Positions 26,054-35,656 are shown, counted from the stretch's first letter. The stretch is 64,000 nucleotides of DNA from Candidatus Eisenbacteria bacterium (GCA_026388185.1 JAPLKG010000002.1:62001-126000); one strand, 5' to 3'. Numbers and translations are program-made. Notes: generated by a model not told the origin, from the letters alone.

Positions 26054-27622
26054 CTACTTCGCGTACTCCACTGCCCTCGTCTCGCGTATCACGACGATCT
26101 TTATCTGTCCTGGATACTCAAGCTCGCGTTCGACTTTCCTCGCGATCTCGGACGCGAGGACGGCGGCTTTTGCGTCGTCCACTTCCTTGTGCTCGACCAT
26201 GATTCGAATCTCTCTCCCGGCCTGAATCGCGTAAGCCTTACCAACTCCGGGGAAGGAATCTGCCACTCTCTCGAGCTTCTCGAGCCGTTTGACGTAGGTT
26301 TCAAGACTCTCGCGTCTCGCGCCCGGTCTCGCACCGGAGACGGCGTCCGCTGCCTGCACGAGGACGGCCATCAGCGTGTCGGGCTGGGGGTCGTTGTGAT
26401 GTTCGGCCACTGCTTCTATGACGATCGGCGCCTCACCGTACTTGACAACCAGCTCCCTGCCGATTTGCGCGTGTGTCCCTTCAGCTTCGTGATCGGCCGC
26501 CTTGCCGATGTCGTGGAGAAGCCCGGCTCGCTTTGCAATGGTTGCGTCAAGCCCCAACTCGGAGGCCATCATCCCCGCCAGGAACGCCACTTCCTTGCTG
26601 TGCTCAAGCACGTTCTGCCCGTAGCTCGTACGGTATCTCAATCTACCGAGAAGTCTGACCAGTTCGGGATGGAGCCCGTGGATCCCCACCTCCAGACACG
26701 TCTGCTCACCGGTCTCCCTGATTTGTTCCTCCATCTCCTTCTGAGTCTTGGTCACGACCTCTTCTATGCGACCTGGATGTATCCTGCCGTCGTTTATCAA
26801 TTTCGAGAGCGCGACCTTTGCGATCTCTCTTCGAATGGGATCGAAGCCCGATAGAATGACGGCCTCCGGAGTATCATCTATGATGACGTCGACACCAGTA
26901 GCGGTCTCAAAAGCCCTGATGTTTCGTCCCTCTCTTCCGATTATCCTTCCCTTCATTTCGTCGTTCGGCAGTGACACCACGGAGACCGTCGACTCCACGA
27001 CGTGTTCGGCGGCGCACCGTTGTATCGCCAGGGTCAGGATTTTTCGCACTTCCTTGTCGGCGTCACGCACGGCATTCTCTCTTATTTCGTTCAACAGGCG
27101 TGCCGCATCATGCCGAGCCTCGCTCTCAAGATTGGACATGAGAAGCGCCTTGGCCTCTTCGGCAGTGAGCCCCGCTATTTTCTCCAATCTGGCATTCTGT
27201 TCCCTTATGAGTCCCGCGAGCTCCTTGTCCCTTTCCTCGATGGCCTTCTCTTTCGTGAGGGTATCCCGCTCCAGCCGCCTCAGTTCTCTTTCCTTCCTCT
27301 CCAGAAGGTCCGCTCGCCGGTTCAGGCTGCCTTCCCTCTCGCCCAGCCTTCGCTCCAGGACCTGAAGCTGCTGCCGCGTGGCCTGAGTCTCTTTTTCGAA
27401 GCTTGCCTTGGCCTTGTACCACTCGTCCTTGGCCTCGAGAACCGCGCCCTTCTTTCTTGTTTCGGCTTCCTTCTGAGCCTCGCGGACTATCTTCTCGGCC
27501 AATTTCTCCGCGCTGACGAGCTTACTCTCAGAGACCTTCTTGTACGCGTACCAGCCCGCGAAGAAAACACCGATTGCAACCAGCACGCCCAGTATCACGT
27601 AGAACATGACAGCGTAACTCAT
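26054..27622 (-). CDS. rny: Ribonuclease Y
   Basis: A membrane-anchored endoribonuclease that initiates mRNA decay. It has an N-terminal transmembrane helix ([20 protein letters not shown]) and a long coiled coil rich in Glu/Arg/Lys to about residue 200. The KH domain has [17 protein letters not shown]. The HD domain contains [23 protein letters not shown] and [17 protein letters not shown]. Its 522 residues are standard. GAGGTGG precedes the ATG. A 6S RNA candidate lies in the gap upstream. Confidence 0.98.
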   Translation of the reverse strand: MSYAVMFYVILGVLVAIGVFFAGWYAYKKVSESKLVSAEKLAEKIVREAQKEAETRKKGAVLEAKDEWYKAKASFEKETQATRQQLQVLERRLGEREGSLNRRADLLERKERELRRLERDTLTKEKAIEERDKELAGLIREQNARLEKIAGLTAEEAKALLMSNLESEARHDAARLLNEIRENAVRDADKEVRKILTLAIQRCAAEHVVESTVSVVSLPNDEMKGRIIGREGRNIRAFETATGVDVIIDDTPEAVILSGFDPIRREIAKVALSKLINDGRIHPGRIEEVVTKTQKEMEEQIRETGEQTCLEVGIHGLHPELVRLLGRLRYRTSYGQNVLEHSKEVAFLAGMMASELGLDATIAKRAGLLHDIGKAADHEAEGTHAQIGRELVVKYGEAPIVIEAVAEHHNDPQPDTLMAVLVQAADAVSGARPGARRESLETYVKRLEKLERVADSFPGVGKAYAIQAGREIRIMVEHKEVDDAKAAVLASEIARKVERELEYPGQIKIVVIRETRAVEYAK

Positions 27623-27659
27623 CTATAACCACCACCTCACGGGCAGCTCCGGAAAAGGA

Positions 27660-27840
27660 AAATCCCCACCGGACTGCCGTGTGACAGAGACTCTTGAACC
27701 TGGGAAATCCAGGTGGGTGCCAGACTCAAGGTCGTCGCGACCCCGCGAGTAGCGGGTCCCGCTCTTACCTCGAGAACAGGCTCCCCTTGAACAACTGTTG
27801 GCTCAAAAACGCCTACATCATCACGCGCACGGTAGGGATT
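27660..27840 (-). ncRNA. ssrS: 6S RNA (SsrS) candidate
   Basis: The gap between zapA and rny holds a ~181-nt structured segment. Its ends close as a 10-bp helix, ATCCCTACCG with CGGTGGGGAT (one G-U), continued by TGC/GCA and CGTG/CACG around a bulged G. The 5' side contains TTTTTGAGCC. The 3' side has ACCTTGAGTCTGG pairing with CCAGGTTCAAG, much like the E. coli CCTTGAA...TTCAAGG element, followed by CACGGCAG. A T-rich stretch (ATTTTCCTTTTCC) follows the 3' end. 6S RNA mimics an open promoter and binds sigma-70 holoenzyme; ssrS after zapA is a classic location. A TATAAA lies at the 5' edge, so the exact start is unsettled. Confidence 0.78.
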
Positions 27841-27947
27841 TATACTCAGTGCATGGAGCCTCATCACTCATGAAATGTGGCAGATCTCCTTCCTGAGTCA
27901 ATTCCTCCTTCCGTCTAGCACTGCCATCCAAGTGGCGGAAGCTGGAT

Positions 27948-28244
27948 CTAAGCATCAGCCACTGCCTCCTCAAGTTTCGAGGCGAGTGAGGCTGCCTTGT
28001 CACGGATTTGCGAGAGCGTAGTGTCACGTTCCTTTCTCTCTTTGAATAGCTCGTCCGCAAGATTCAGGGAAGCAAGAATGGCCACCTTGCCCAGCGAGGT
28101 TACCGACAGTTTCTCGTTTATCTCTCTCATCTTGGAGTCCACGTATCGCGCAACTTCCGCAATGTATTCCGGGTTGGCCTCTCCACGAATCTTGTATTCT
28201 CCCCCGAATATCTGAACCTTGATGACGCTCTGGTCTTCGCTCAT
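27948..28244 (-). CDS. zapA: Cell division protein ZapA
   Basis: A small cytoplasmic FtsZ-associated protein that bundles protofilaments. The family pattern is clear: KVQIFGGEYKIRG, EVARYVDSKMREIN, VAILASLNLADELF, then a C-terminal coiled coil. It pairs with a ZapB-like coiled-coil gene just upstream. I choose the ATG before SEDQS, as in most ZapA proteins; an in-frame ATG four codons earlier exists. Confidence 0.93.
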   Translation of the reverse strand: MSEDQSVIKVQIFGGEYKIRGEANPEYIAEVARYVDSKMREINEKLSVTSLGKVAILASLNLADELFKERKERDTTLSQIRDKAASLASKLEEAVADA

Positions 28245-28317
28245 CTCTTCTCTCATTCAATCCATGGGGTCGGAAGAATCCCAGCTTCCTTTCCCTACCG
28301 TTCGACTACTTTCTAAC

Positions 28318-28611
28318 CTAGCCACCTAATCCCTCAAACGAATCGAATCGAGACAAAATCCCTTCCAGGCGAGCCTCAACCTCTTTCCTCTGTTCGATCA
28401 GAGACTTGCGTTCCTTCTCGAGCTGACCGATCTTGGATCGAAGCTCCCTGACGGCGCCGTCGTTCCCCGAAGCACTCTTCCCCACCTCGCCAAGGCGCCC
28501 ATTGAGTTCCTGATTCTCGGACCTGAGATTCGCGTTCTCCTCCTTGAGTCTTCTGATTGCCGAAGCAACGCGTTCAACCTTCTTCTCGAGTTCAATAAGA
28601 ACGTTATCCAT
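28318..28611 (-). CDS. ZapB-like coiled-coil protein
   Basis: A ~97-residue protein made almost wholly of heptad-repeat coiled coil (LEKKVERVASAIRRLKEEN, LRSENQELNGRL, IGQLEKERKSLIEQ). ZapB-type proteins of this size link ZapA at the Z-ring to the nucleoid. Identification rests on coiled-coil character plus position directly upstream of zapA, since such proteins have little sequence signature. The ATG giving MDNVLIELE is preferred; an upstream start overlaps pheT. Confidence 0.75.
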   Translation of the reverse strand: MDNVLIELEKKVERVASAIRRLKEENANLRSENQELNGRLGEVGKSASGNDGAVRELRSKIGQLEKERKSLIEQRKEVEARLEGILSRFDSFEGLGG

Positions 28612-28649
28612 AATGAATGAGTCGACCCGAATGGTGCAATCCCTCGCGC

Positions 28650-31064
28650 TCAATCAGCCTGGCCCGATTGCCTTCCCCGAACACCGGCCCCCCGGACCTC
28701 GAGGCCCCTGACGACGCGCTCCATGATCTCGTCCACCTGAGCGTCAGAGAGCGTCCTCTCAACGGACTGGAAACTCAAAGAGTAGGCAAGGCTCTTCTTG
28801 CCTTTCGAAACCGCGTCGCCGGCGTACACGTCAAAGAGCTTGATGCTACGGAGGTTCTCCCCCGCAACACCCTCAATGAATCTGGCGATCTCCTCCTGCG
28901 GAAGTTTCTCATCCACGATGACTGCAACATCGCGTTTGACGGACGGAAATCTCGAGGGTTCCTCGAATCTACCTCTCCCGCCCGCAATCGACCGCAAGAC
29001 TTCGGCGTCGAGCTCGAACACATAAACGTCTCGTTCGATCCCGAACCCTTGGACGAGTTCTCGGCGTGCTAATCCAAACAAACCCAACGCCTTGTTATTG
29101 CAGGAGATACAGCCTGACGCTTCCCTCTCTACAACGAGGCCATCATAACAAAGCACCTCATAATTGTCAACCTTCAATTTCCTCAAGAGCGCCTCCGCGA
29201 CGCCCTTGACGTCAAATATGTCACACTTTTCCGGTTCTGCTTCCTGCCACGAAGGCGGTCTCTTCCGACCGCATATCGCGGCTGCGATGGCGTAGCGTTC
29301 CTCCGGCCAACCGCTCTCGGTGCCGCGAAACGTCTTGCCGATCTCGAAGAAGCGAATATTCTCCACACTCCTTCTCAAGTTGAAGCTCACGGCGTCGAGC
29401 AAACTGCAGAGAACCGAAGGTCTCAGAACTGCCTCAGCGTTCGAGGCAGGATTCGAGAGCGCGGCAAGTCGATCGACTCTATCGTCGCCCACAAATCGAG
29501 ACGCCTTCTTCGGATCGACGAGCACCTTGGTCACCACTTCGAAGAGTCCCAGAGACGCAAGACAGTCCGCGCACTCTTCCAGAAACTCTTCCTTCTCCTC
29601 GTCCAGGCCGGGCACCCAACTCAAGTTCGCCGCCCTCTCGGGGAACTTGTCATAGCCGAAGCTGCGTGCAATCTCCTCCACGACGTCGACTTCCTCGTGC
29701 ACGTCGTGTCTGAACGACGGGACGCTGACCTCGGCGCCACCGGCCTTGGCCTCCCAGCCGAAACCCAGGGCTGAAAGTCGCTCTTCCATGAAACCGGCCG
29801 GAACACAACCGCCGAGTATGCGATTTATCCTTGCGGGGTCAACGAACACTCTCGTCGGCGGCCTTTCGGGACCGTGGCTGTCTATCACTCGTCCCCTGCA
29901 AGCGCCACCCGACAGAGAAGAAACGAGCCAGCCCACGTATTCCACACACTTTGCCGCCATCTCCGGGTCCGTTCCCCTCGAAAATCTCAAGGACGCCTCG
30001 GTTTCGAGCCCAAGCTTCTTCGACGCACCCTTCACGACCGCGGGTGCAAAGTTGGCGCTTTCGAGGAAAAGACGACTCGAGGTCTCAACCACTTCTGTGT
30101 CCAGCCCACCCATCACGCCGGCTATTGCGATCGGTAGCTCCCCGTCGGTGATGAGAAGGACTTCGGGACCGAGCAATCTCGTGACGCCGTCGAGGGTCAC
30201 GATTCGCTCCAGATGTCTCGCCCTTCTTACCAGAATGGATCGTCTCTTCATCCGCTCCACGTCGAACGCGTGGATCGGCTGGCCAAAGGAGGCCAGGCAA
30301 TAGTTGGTCGAATCTACGATGTTGTTGAGCGACCTGAAACCCGCTATCTGGAGTCTCTTCCGTAGCCACAGAGGCGAGGCAGCCGCGCGCACTCCACTCA
30401 CGAGACGGCCGCAGTAGCGAGGACAATCCTCGGTTTTCTCTATCTTCACATCCACGGTCTCGTCAGGCGCGGCAGGCTCTTCTATGGGCGTGACTTCGGG
30501 GAACTTGAGCCTGGCCCCTGTGAAGGCCGCAATCTCCCGCGCCACACCGAACATGGAAAGACAATCCGGTCTGTTATGGCTGACCTCGATTTCGAGCACG
30601 GTTTCTTCGGCACCCAGTTGCTCGTCCAGCGTTATGCCGACCCTGGTCTCCTCGGGAAGCCCCATTATCCCTGCCGCGTCGCTGGTCAGCCCCAGCTCCG
30701 AGCCGGAACAGAGCATGCCTTCCGAACGTTCCCCTCGTATCGTGACACTCTCGATTCTTTGTTCTCCCGGCAAGACCGAACCCACGCGCGCAACGGCCAC
30801 CTTCATTCCCTCCGTGACGTTCGTGGCTCCGCAAACGATGTGGAGCCTCTCGTCACCGACGGACACCTCGCACACCACCAGCCTGTCCGCCCGCGGGTGC
30901 TTCTTCACTTCCATTACCTGGCCCGTGACGATTCCCGGATACTCCGGTTCACACGGACCCACGCTCTCGACGGGAAAGCCCAGCATCGTGAGGCAGTCGG
31001 CCAGCGCCGAAGGAACCATTTCGATCTCCACGAATTCGCGGAGCCAGTTGTACCCTATCTTCAT
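28650..31064 (-). CDS. pheT: Phenylalanine-tRNA ligase beta subunit
   Basis: Together with PheS it forms the alpha2-beta2 enzyme charging tRNA-Phe. It begins MKIGYNWLREFV, has the EMAP-like tRNA-binding domain (VTGQVMEVKKHPRADRLVVCEV), the B3/B4 editing domain, B5, and the C-terminal FDX-ACB domain (EEPSRFPSVKRDVAVIVDE). About 804 residues is normal, with a Gly/Arg-rich extension at the very end. It follows pheS by ~17 bp. Confidence 0.97.
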   Translation of the reverse strand: MKIGYNWLREFVEIEMVPSALADCLTMLGFPVESVGPCEPEYPGIVTGQVMEVKKHPRADRLVVCEVSVGDERLHIVCGATNVTEGMKVAVARVGSVLPGEQRIESVTIRGERSEGMLCSGSELGLTSDAAGIMGLPEETRVGITLDEQLGAEETVLEIEVSHNRPDCLSMFGVAREIAAFTGARLKFPEVTPIEEPAAPDETVDVKIEKTEDCPRYCGRLVSGVRAAASPLWLRKRLQIAGFRSLNNIVDSTNYCLASFGQPIHAFDVERMKRRSILVRRARHLERIVTLDGVTRLLGPEVLLITDGELPIAIAGVMGGLDTEVVETSSRLFLESANFAPAVVKGASKKLGLETEASLRFSRGTDPEMAAKCVEYVGWLVSSLSGGACRGRVIDSHGPERPPTRVFVDPARINRILGGCVPAGFMEERLSALGFGWEAKAGGAEVSVPSFRHDVHEEVDVVEEIARSFGYDKFPERAANLSWVPGLDEEKEEFLEECADCLASLGLFEVVTKVLVDPKKASRFVGDDRVDRLAALSNPASNAEAVLRPSVLCSLLDAVSFNLRRSVENIRFFEIGKTFRGTESGWPEERYAIAAAICGRKRPPSWQEAEPEKCDIFDVKGVAEALLRKLKVDNYEVLCYDGLVVEREASGCISCNNKALGLFGLARRELVQGFGIERDVYVFELDAEVLRSIAGGRGRFEEPSRFPSVKRDVAVIVDEKLPQEEIARFIEGVAGENLRSIKLFDVYAGDAVSKGKKSLAYSLSFQSVERTLSDAQVDEIMERVVRGLEVRGAGVRGRQSGQAD

Positions 31065-31081
31065 CGCGAAAAAACACACTC

Positions 31082-32125
31082 CTAGCCGAATTGGCCGAGA
31101 AACCTGACGTCGTTCTCAAGGAAAAAGCGTATGTTGCCTATTCCGTACTTGAGCATCGCCAACCTCTCGATGCCCGCTCCGAAAGCAAACCCGGTGAGTT
31201 CACCGGCGTCGTATCCCACGCGTCTCAGGACGGCAGGGTGAACCATGCCGGCACCCAAGATCTCCAGCCACCCGCTCCCACCACACATCCTGCACGCACC
31301 CGAAGCCGGAGGCGACTGTCCCCCCGAACAGGAAATGCACGTCATGTCAACCTCGGCACTGGGTTCCGTGAAAGGAAAATAGAAAGGTCTGAAGCGGACT
31401 CCCGTCGCGCCTCCAAAAAACCGCCTCACGAAGTACGCGAGAGTCCCTTTGAGGTCCAGAAACGTTACGCCCCTGTCAACGTAGAGACACTCGAGCTGAT
31501 GGAACTCCGGTGAGTGAGTCGCGTCAGGTGCGTCCTTGCGATATACCCTTCCCGGGAAAATCATCCGGATTGGAGGCGGCATTCTCTCCATCACTCTTAT
31601 CTGGACAGGCGACGTGTGAGTCCTCAGGACCAGCTCTTTTCCGACGAAAAATGTATCGCCTTGTTCCCTCGCCGGATGCCCTTCGGGAATGTTGAGCGCT
31701 TCGAAGTTGTGATACACGTCCTCGACGTCCGGGCCCGTCGCGACGGAAAACCCCATTCCTACGAAAATGGACTTGAGCTCCTTCACGACGACGGGAAGAA
31801 GATGTCTCCTCCCCGTCCATTGCTGCACCCCGGGAAGTGTGATGTCGAGTCCCTGCGGCGCCGCGCCTCCCAGCTCCGTTTTCAGTCGCTCCGTCGATCC
31901 CGCGAGGAGAGAAGTCAGCGCCTCTTTCGCGTCGTTAGATAGCTTTCCGATCGCGCCTCGTTCCGGGCCTGAAAGGTCTCCGATACTCCTCAGGACAGAC
32001 GTGAGAAGGCCCCTCCTGCCGAGGTACTTCACTCTTATTCCTTCGAGTTCCTCAAGTGATGAGGCCGCCTGGATTTCTCTGGCGGCGCTCTCCCTCAGCT
32101 CCAATACGTCCTTCTCGATACTCAC
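31082..32125 (-). CDS. pheS: Phenylalanine-tRNA ligase alpha subunit
   Basis: The catalytic class II subunit. It has the N-terminal coiled coil with LGRRGLLTSVL, the motif 2 region GRVYRKDAPDATHSPEFHQLE and the motif 3 region GFAFGAGIERLAMLKYGI. I choose GTG giving VSIEKDVLELRES because this matches PheS N-termini; upstream in-frame starts fall inside rplT. That start lies a few bases after the rplT stop and has no obvious ribosome binding site, suggesting translational coupling to rplT. Confidence 0.95.
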   Translation of the reverse strand: MSIEKDVLELRESAAREIQAASSLEELEGIRVKYLGRRGLLTSVLRSIGDLSGPERGAIGKLSNDAKEALTSLLAGSTERLKTELGGAAPQGLDITLPGVQQWTGRRHLLPVVVKELKSIFVGMGFSVATGPDVEDVYHNFEALNIPEGHPAREQGDTFFVGKELVLRTHTSPVQIRVMERMPPPIRMIFPGRVYRKDAPDATHSPEFHQLECLYVDRGVTFLDLKGTLAYFVRRFFGGATGVRFRPFYFPFTEPSAEVDMTCISCSGGQSPPASGACRMCGGSGWLEILGAGMVHPAVLRRVGYDAGELTGFAFGAGIERLAMLKYGIGNIRFFLENDVRFLGQFG

Positions 32126-32129
32126 ATCG

Positions 32130-32504
32130 TTACCCGGCGGCCGCCCCGGGGCGTGCCGCGCTCTTCGCCACCTCCGCCAGCTTGGCGAATCCCTCTCTGT
32201 CGTGCAACGCAATGTCGGCCAGAACCTTCCTGTTGATCTCCACGTCTGCCTTCTTGAGACCCGAGATGAACGTGCTGTACGACATCCCGTTCAGTCTGGC
32301 TGCGGCGTTGATTCTCGAAATCCACAGTGACCTGAAGTCTCTCTTTTTTGTCCGCCTGTCACGATAAACGTACTGAAGGCTCTTTATCAGAGTCTCTTTG
32401 GCCGTCCTGTGAAGCGCGTGTCTCCCGCCCCGAAAGCCCTTGGCCGCTTTGAGTATCTTTCTGCGTCTCCTCCTGCCGGCGGGTACGGTCCTTGCTCTTG
32501 GCAT
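32130..32504 (-). CDS. rplT: 50S ribosomal protein L20
   Basis: A 23S-binding ribosomal protein that also represses its own operon in studied bacteria. It has the basic N-terminus ([18 protein letters not shown]), [32 protein letters not shown] and [17 protein letters not shown]. It is slightly longer than most, with an Ala/Gly tail [17 protein letters not shown] precedes the ATG. It lies in the standard infC-rpmI-rplT order. Confidence 0.98.
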   Translation of the reverse strand: MPRARTVPAGRRRRRKILKAAKGFRGGRHALHRTAKETLIKSLQYVYRDRRTKKRDFRSLWISRINAAARLNGMSYSTFISGLKKADVEINRKVLADIALHDREGFAKLAEVAKSAARPGAAAG

Positions 32505-32571
32505 TGTCCTCACCTCTTGAAAATAGGCTCACTCACACTTCCAGAGAACCACGCAAGGTGGATTCTCCAGA

Positions 32572-32766
32572 TCATACATTGAGCATTCTACGAACTCTGC
32601 CCTTGTCCTCTGCCGAGACAAGCGCAGACTTTGAGAGTTTCCGCTTCCGTTTCCGTGTCTTGCTAGTCAAAATGTGCGCGGCGTACGCGTGGCTGCGCAA
32701 AATCTTTCCCTTTCCCGTCACCCTGAATCTCTTTCTCGCACCTCTGTTCGTCCTAAGCTTGGGCAT
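32572..32766 (-). CDS. rpmI: 50S ribosomal protein L35
   Basis: A small basic ribosomal protein of 64 residues. It starts [20 protein letters not shown] and carries the [15 protein letters not shown] segment. It lies between infC and rplT as expected. The ATG is three codons after an in-frame upstream start that lacks family support. Confidence 0.98.
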   Translation of the reverse strand: MPKLRTNRGARKRFRVTGKGKILRSHAYAAHILTSKTRKRKRKLSKSALVSAEDKGRVRRMLNV

Positions 32767-32838
32767 CCTCAACACTCCTCATTTCCGCCGAACTCTCGCT
32801 CGTCGCGTCGCAAAAGTCGTACCCGGCGCGTCAATAAC

Positions 32839-33369
32839 TCATGCACGCGGCTTTGGGGACTTCGGAACCATCACAATGACAAGATTCTTGCCCTCGGCGC
32901 GAACCGGGATCTCTATCTGACCAAGAGCTTCCATGTCGGCGATCACGCGCGCAAGGAGCTTGTGGCCAAGTTCTGCGTGCGTCATTTCTCTTCCCCTGAA
33001 CGTGACGGTGAACTTCACCTTGTCGTGATCCTCGAGAAATCTCTTGGCATGATCAATCTTGAATTGATAGTCATGTTCCTCGATCTTGGGCCTCAGTTTC
33101 ACCTCCTTGAGGTGCATGATGTGCTGCTTCTTCCTTGCCTTCTTCGCCCGCTTACTCTGTTCGTACTTGAACTTGCCAAAGTCCATGATCCGGCACACTG
33201 GAGGCTTCGAATTGGGTGACACCTCGACCAGGTCAAGACCATGCTCCTGAGCAGCAAGAAGAGCATCCTTCGAGGGCATCACTCCCAGTTGAGCGCCGTC
33301 GGGGCCGATTACCCTCACGGCGGGGACCCTGATTCTCTCGTTCACTCGCACTTTCTTTTCTTGCACGAT
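32839..33369 (-). CDS. infC: Translation initiation factor IF-3 (probable ATC start)
   Basis: Binds the 30S subunit and checks start-codon selection. The family pattern is complete: VNERIRVPAVRVIGPDGAQLG, MDFGKFKYEQSKRAKKARKK, KFTVTFRGREMTHAELG. The start is unusual. An AGGGGGTGG ribosome binding site sits eight bases before an in-frame ATC, and GTG is the next codon. infC in many bacteria uses AUU, AUC or AUA so that IF-3 can repress itself, so I prefer ATC. GTG one codon later, or a GTG overlapping the ribosome binding site, are alternatives. A terminator-like hairpin lies just upstream. Confidence 0.95.
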   Translation of the reverse strand: MVQEKKVRVNERIRVPAVRVIGPDGAQLGVMPSKDALLAAQEHGLDLVEVSPNSKPPVCRIMDFGKFKYEQSKRAKKARKKQHIMHLKEVKLRPKIEEHDYQFKIDHAKRFLEDHDKVKFTVTFRGREMTHAELGHKLLARVIADMEALGQIEIPVRAEGKNLVIVMVPKSPKPRA

Positions 33370-33395
33370 TGCAACCACCCCCTGACTGAACGTGC

Positions 33396-33431
33396 AAACA
33401 AAAAGGCGGAGGCGTCTGACAGACCCCCGCC
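33396..33431 (-). terminator. Rho-independent terminator/attenuator before infC
   Basis: The transcribed strand can form GGCGG/CCGCC, then GG/CC and GTC/GAC, with single-base bulges and a TGTCA loop. TTTTTGTTT follows directly. It ends only about a dozen bases before the infC ribosome binding site. It may simply end thrS transcripts, or act as an attenuator in the infC-rpmI-rplT leader as known for L20-regulated operons in other bacteria. Confidence 0.7.
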
Positions 33432-33474
33432 AGCTTCAACAGAAAAGAACGACAGTTCGACTCATTGACAATAT

Positions 33475-33500
33475 ACCCTGGGAGCTACGCCCCGCAGGGT
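33475..33500 (-). promoter_or_regulatory. Perfect hairpin in the thrS-infC gap
   Basis: ACCCTG and CAGGGT form a 6-bp stem enclosing a second paired segment, GGGGC with GCTCC around a GTA loop. No U-run follows, so it is not a simple terminator. It lies upstream of the infC terminator and could be part of a leader RNA controlling the ribosomal-protein genes. No function can be assigned from sequence. Confidence 0.4.
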
Positions 33501-33541
33501 GAGAAGCCGGCGGCCTCTGCTTCACCAATACGGTAACTATC

Positions 33542-35455
33542 CTATAACCTCTTTCCTATCTCATCAAGCAAATTCTTCCTGAAATCCTCGAGCGACTGGG
33601 ACCCGAGCTGTCCCTTCTTCTTGCTCCGAACCGAGACCTCCCTGCGCTCGGACTCTCGCTTTCCGATCACCAGCACGTATGGAATCTTCTGTAGCTCCGC
33701 GTCTCTTATCTTGCTGCCGATCGTCTCGTCCCTGAAGTCGGCGTCGACCCGTATATCGCTCTGTCTCAGGTCTTCCAACACGGCGCGGGCCCATTCCAGA
33801 TTCTCGGCGCTTATGCTGGTTATCACCACCTGTACCGGAGCAAGCCACGCCGGGAACTCGCCTGCGTAATGCTCGATGAGACTCGCCGTGAAGCGTTCGA
33901 GCGCACCCAGGACGGTGCGGTGTATCATTATCACTTCGTGTTCTTTCCCATCGGCGCCCACGTACCCGACCGAGAACCTGCCCGGCAGGTTAAAGTCAAA
34001 CTGTATTGTCGGCCCCTGCCACGCTCTACCGAGAGCGTCGAGCAAACTCACGTCGATCTTGGGCCCGTAGAAAACGGCCTCGCCTTCCGCGCGCTTGTAC
34101 GGAAGCTCGCGCCGTTCGATGGCTCTCTTGAGCGCGTCCTCCGCCTCTTCCCACAGGGAATCGTCTCCGGCGTACTTGTCCTTGTGCACAGGATCCCTCA
34201 CGCTCAATTGAACATTGATCTGCTCGAACCCGAATGAGTGGAGCATGTAGAGAGCGAGGTCGAGGACACCGTCGATTTCCGCGGACACCTGCTCCCTCGC
34301 ACAAAAAATGTGGGCGTCGTCCTGGGTAAATCCTCTCACGCGAAACATGCCGTGAAGCACACCGGACCGTTCGCGTCTATAGACGGTTCCCAGCTCGGCA
34401 TAGCGGATGGGAAGCTCCCTGTAGCTCCTGCGTCTCGACTTGTAGATCAAGATGTGACCCGGGCAATTCATCGGCTTGAGCACGTAGGGCTGCTCGTCGA
34501 TGTCAAACGTGTACATGTTCTCCCTGTAGAATTCCATGTGGCCCGACCGTTCCCAGAGCTCCGCTCTGGCAATGTGAGGAGTGCTCACGAGCTGATATCC
34601 TCTCTTCACGTGTTCCCGCTTCCAGAATTCTTCAATCACGTTTCTTATGATCGCGCCCTTGGGATGCCAGAAAGCGAGTCCTGCACCCGCGGCCTCCTGT
34701 ATGCTGAACAGGTCCAGCGTGACCCCAAGCTTTCTGTGGTCGCGCCTCTCTGCTTCCTTGAGCTTCGCGAGGAAACCTTCAAGCTCCTCCCTCCGAGGGA
34801 AGGAGATGCCGTATATCCTCTGAAGCATCGGCCTCGACTCCATGCCTCGCCAGTACGCGCCTGCCACCGAGAGAAGCTTCGCAACGCCTATCGAACCCGT
34901 GGACTGAAGATGAGGGCCGCGGCAGAGGTCCACGAACGCACCCGTCCTGTACACGGAGATCTCCCCTTCCTTGATCTCGCGGACAAGCTCGACCTTGTAA
35001 GGCTCGTTCAAGTCCGTGAAGAGTCGCACTGCGTCGTCTCTTCCGAGGACTTCCCTCTCGAATCCAACATCGGAACTCATTATTTCGCACATCGTTGCTT
35101 CGATACTCTCAAGTTCTTTCTCGGAGAACGGGCTGGCTCTTTCGAAGTCGTAGTAAAAACCCTCCGAGATTGCGGGGCCGATCCCGAGCTTGCATTCCGG
35201 GAAGAGCCGCTTGACGGCCGCGGCCAGGACGTGAGACGTGCTGTGCCAGTACACTTCCCTGCCGGCCTCACTGTCAAACCCAAGGAATTGAACGGCACAC
35301 GGCTTGGTGAGCGCCGCATCCCAGTCCACAAGTTTGCCGTCCACCAGCACGGCAAGATGGCCGGCTCGTCCACCCAATCTTTCGGACAACTGCCTTGCAG
35401 TCACGCCGCTTTCACATTCGATTTCGCCTTTGCCTTCGACACGAATCTGCAACAC
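33542..35455 (-). CDS. thrS: Threonine-tRNA ligase
   Basis: Charges tRNA-Thr and edits mischarged Ser. The N-terminal TGS domain and the SAD editing domain (HSTSHVLAAAVKRLFPE, DLCRGPHL) are followed by the class II core. The zinc-binding Cys lies in MNCPGHILIYKSR, and motif 3 lies near GALERFTASLIEHYAG. The C-terminal anticodon-binding domain ends the 637 residues. The start is GTG or the TTG one codon on, behind GGGAGGTT. No T-box leader is present upstream. Confidence 0.97.
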   Translation of the reverse strand: MLQIRVEGKGEIECESGVTARQLSERLGGRAGHLAVLVDGKLVDWDAALTKPCAVQFLGFDSEAGREVYWHSTSHVLAAAVKRLFPECKLGIGPAISEGFYYDFERASPFSEKELESIEATMCEIMSSDVGFEREVLGRDDAVRLFTDLNEPYKVELVREIKEGEISVYRTGAFVDLCRGPHLQSTGSIGVAKLLSVAGAYWRGMESRPMLQRIYGISFPRREELEGFLAKLKEAERRDHRKLGVTLDLFSIQEAAGAGLAFWHPKGAIIRNVIEEFWKREHVKRGYQLVSTPHIARAELWERSGHMEFYRENMYTFDIDEQPYVLKPMNCPGHILIYKSRRRSYRELPIRYAELGTVYRRERSGVLHGMFRVRGFTQDDAHIFCAREQVSAEIDGVLDLALYMLHSFGFEQINVQLSVRDPVHKDKYAGDDSLWEEAEDALKRAIERRELPYKRAEGEAVFYGPKIDVSLLDALGRAWQGPTIQFDFNLPGRFSVGYVGADGKEHEVIMIHRTVLGALERFTASLIEHYAGEFPAWLAPVQVVITSISAENLEWARAVLEDLRQSDIRVDADFRDETIGSKIRDAELQKIPYVLVIGKRESERREVSVRSKKKGQLGSQSLEDFRKNLLDEIGKRL

Positions 35456-35579
35456 AACCTCCCGGGTTTTCTAGAGAGCGTCCGTGCCCATTGCGATGCG
35501 ACCTGGCACGGCCTCGTCGCCGTACGAGGTGCTCCCGAGCGTCCGCAAACGCGGCTGCCGAGGGCTTCTGATGCAATAA

Positions 35580-35656
35580 TGGTGGGCGATACTGGACTTG
35601 AACCAGTGACCTCCTGCATGTCAAGCAGGCACTCTAACCACCTGAGCTAATCGCCC
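35580..35656 (-). tRNA. tRNA-Val (anticodon GAC)
   Basis: Acceptor GGGCGAT pairs with ATCGCCC, with discriminator A and encoded CCA. The anticodon stem CCTGC/GCAGG encloses TTGACAT, giving anticodon GAC. The D arm (TAGCTCAGGTGGTTAGAGT) and T arm (TGGTTCAAGTCCA) are regular. Confidence 0.97.

Noticed and set aside
35456-35580. T-box leader upstream of thrS
   Set aside because: No T-box sequence or specifier stem is visible and tRNA-Val lies only 125 bases upstream.
34238-35650. Open frame of 470 codons on the plus strand
   Set aside because: Antisense to thrS and running into tRNA-Val; no protein pattern.
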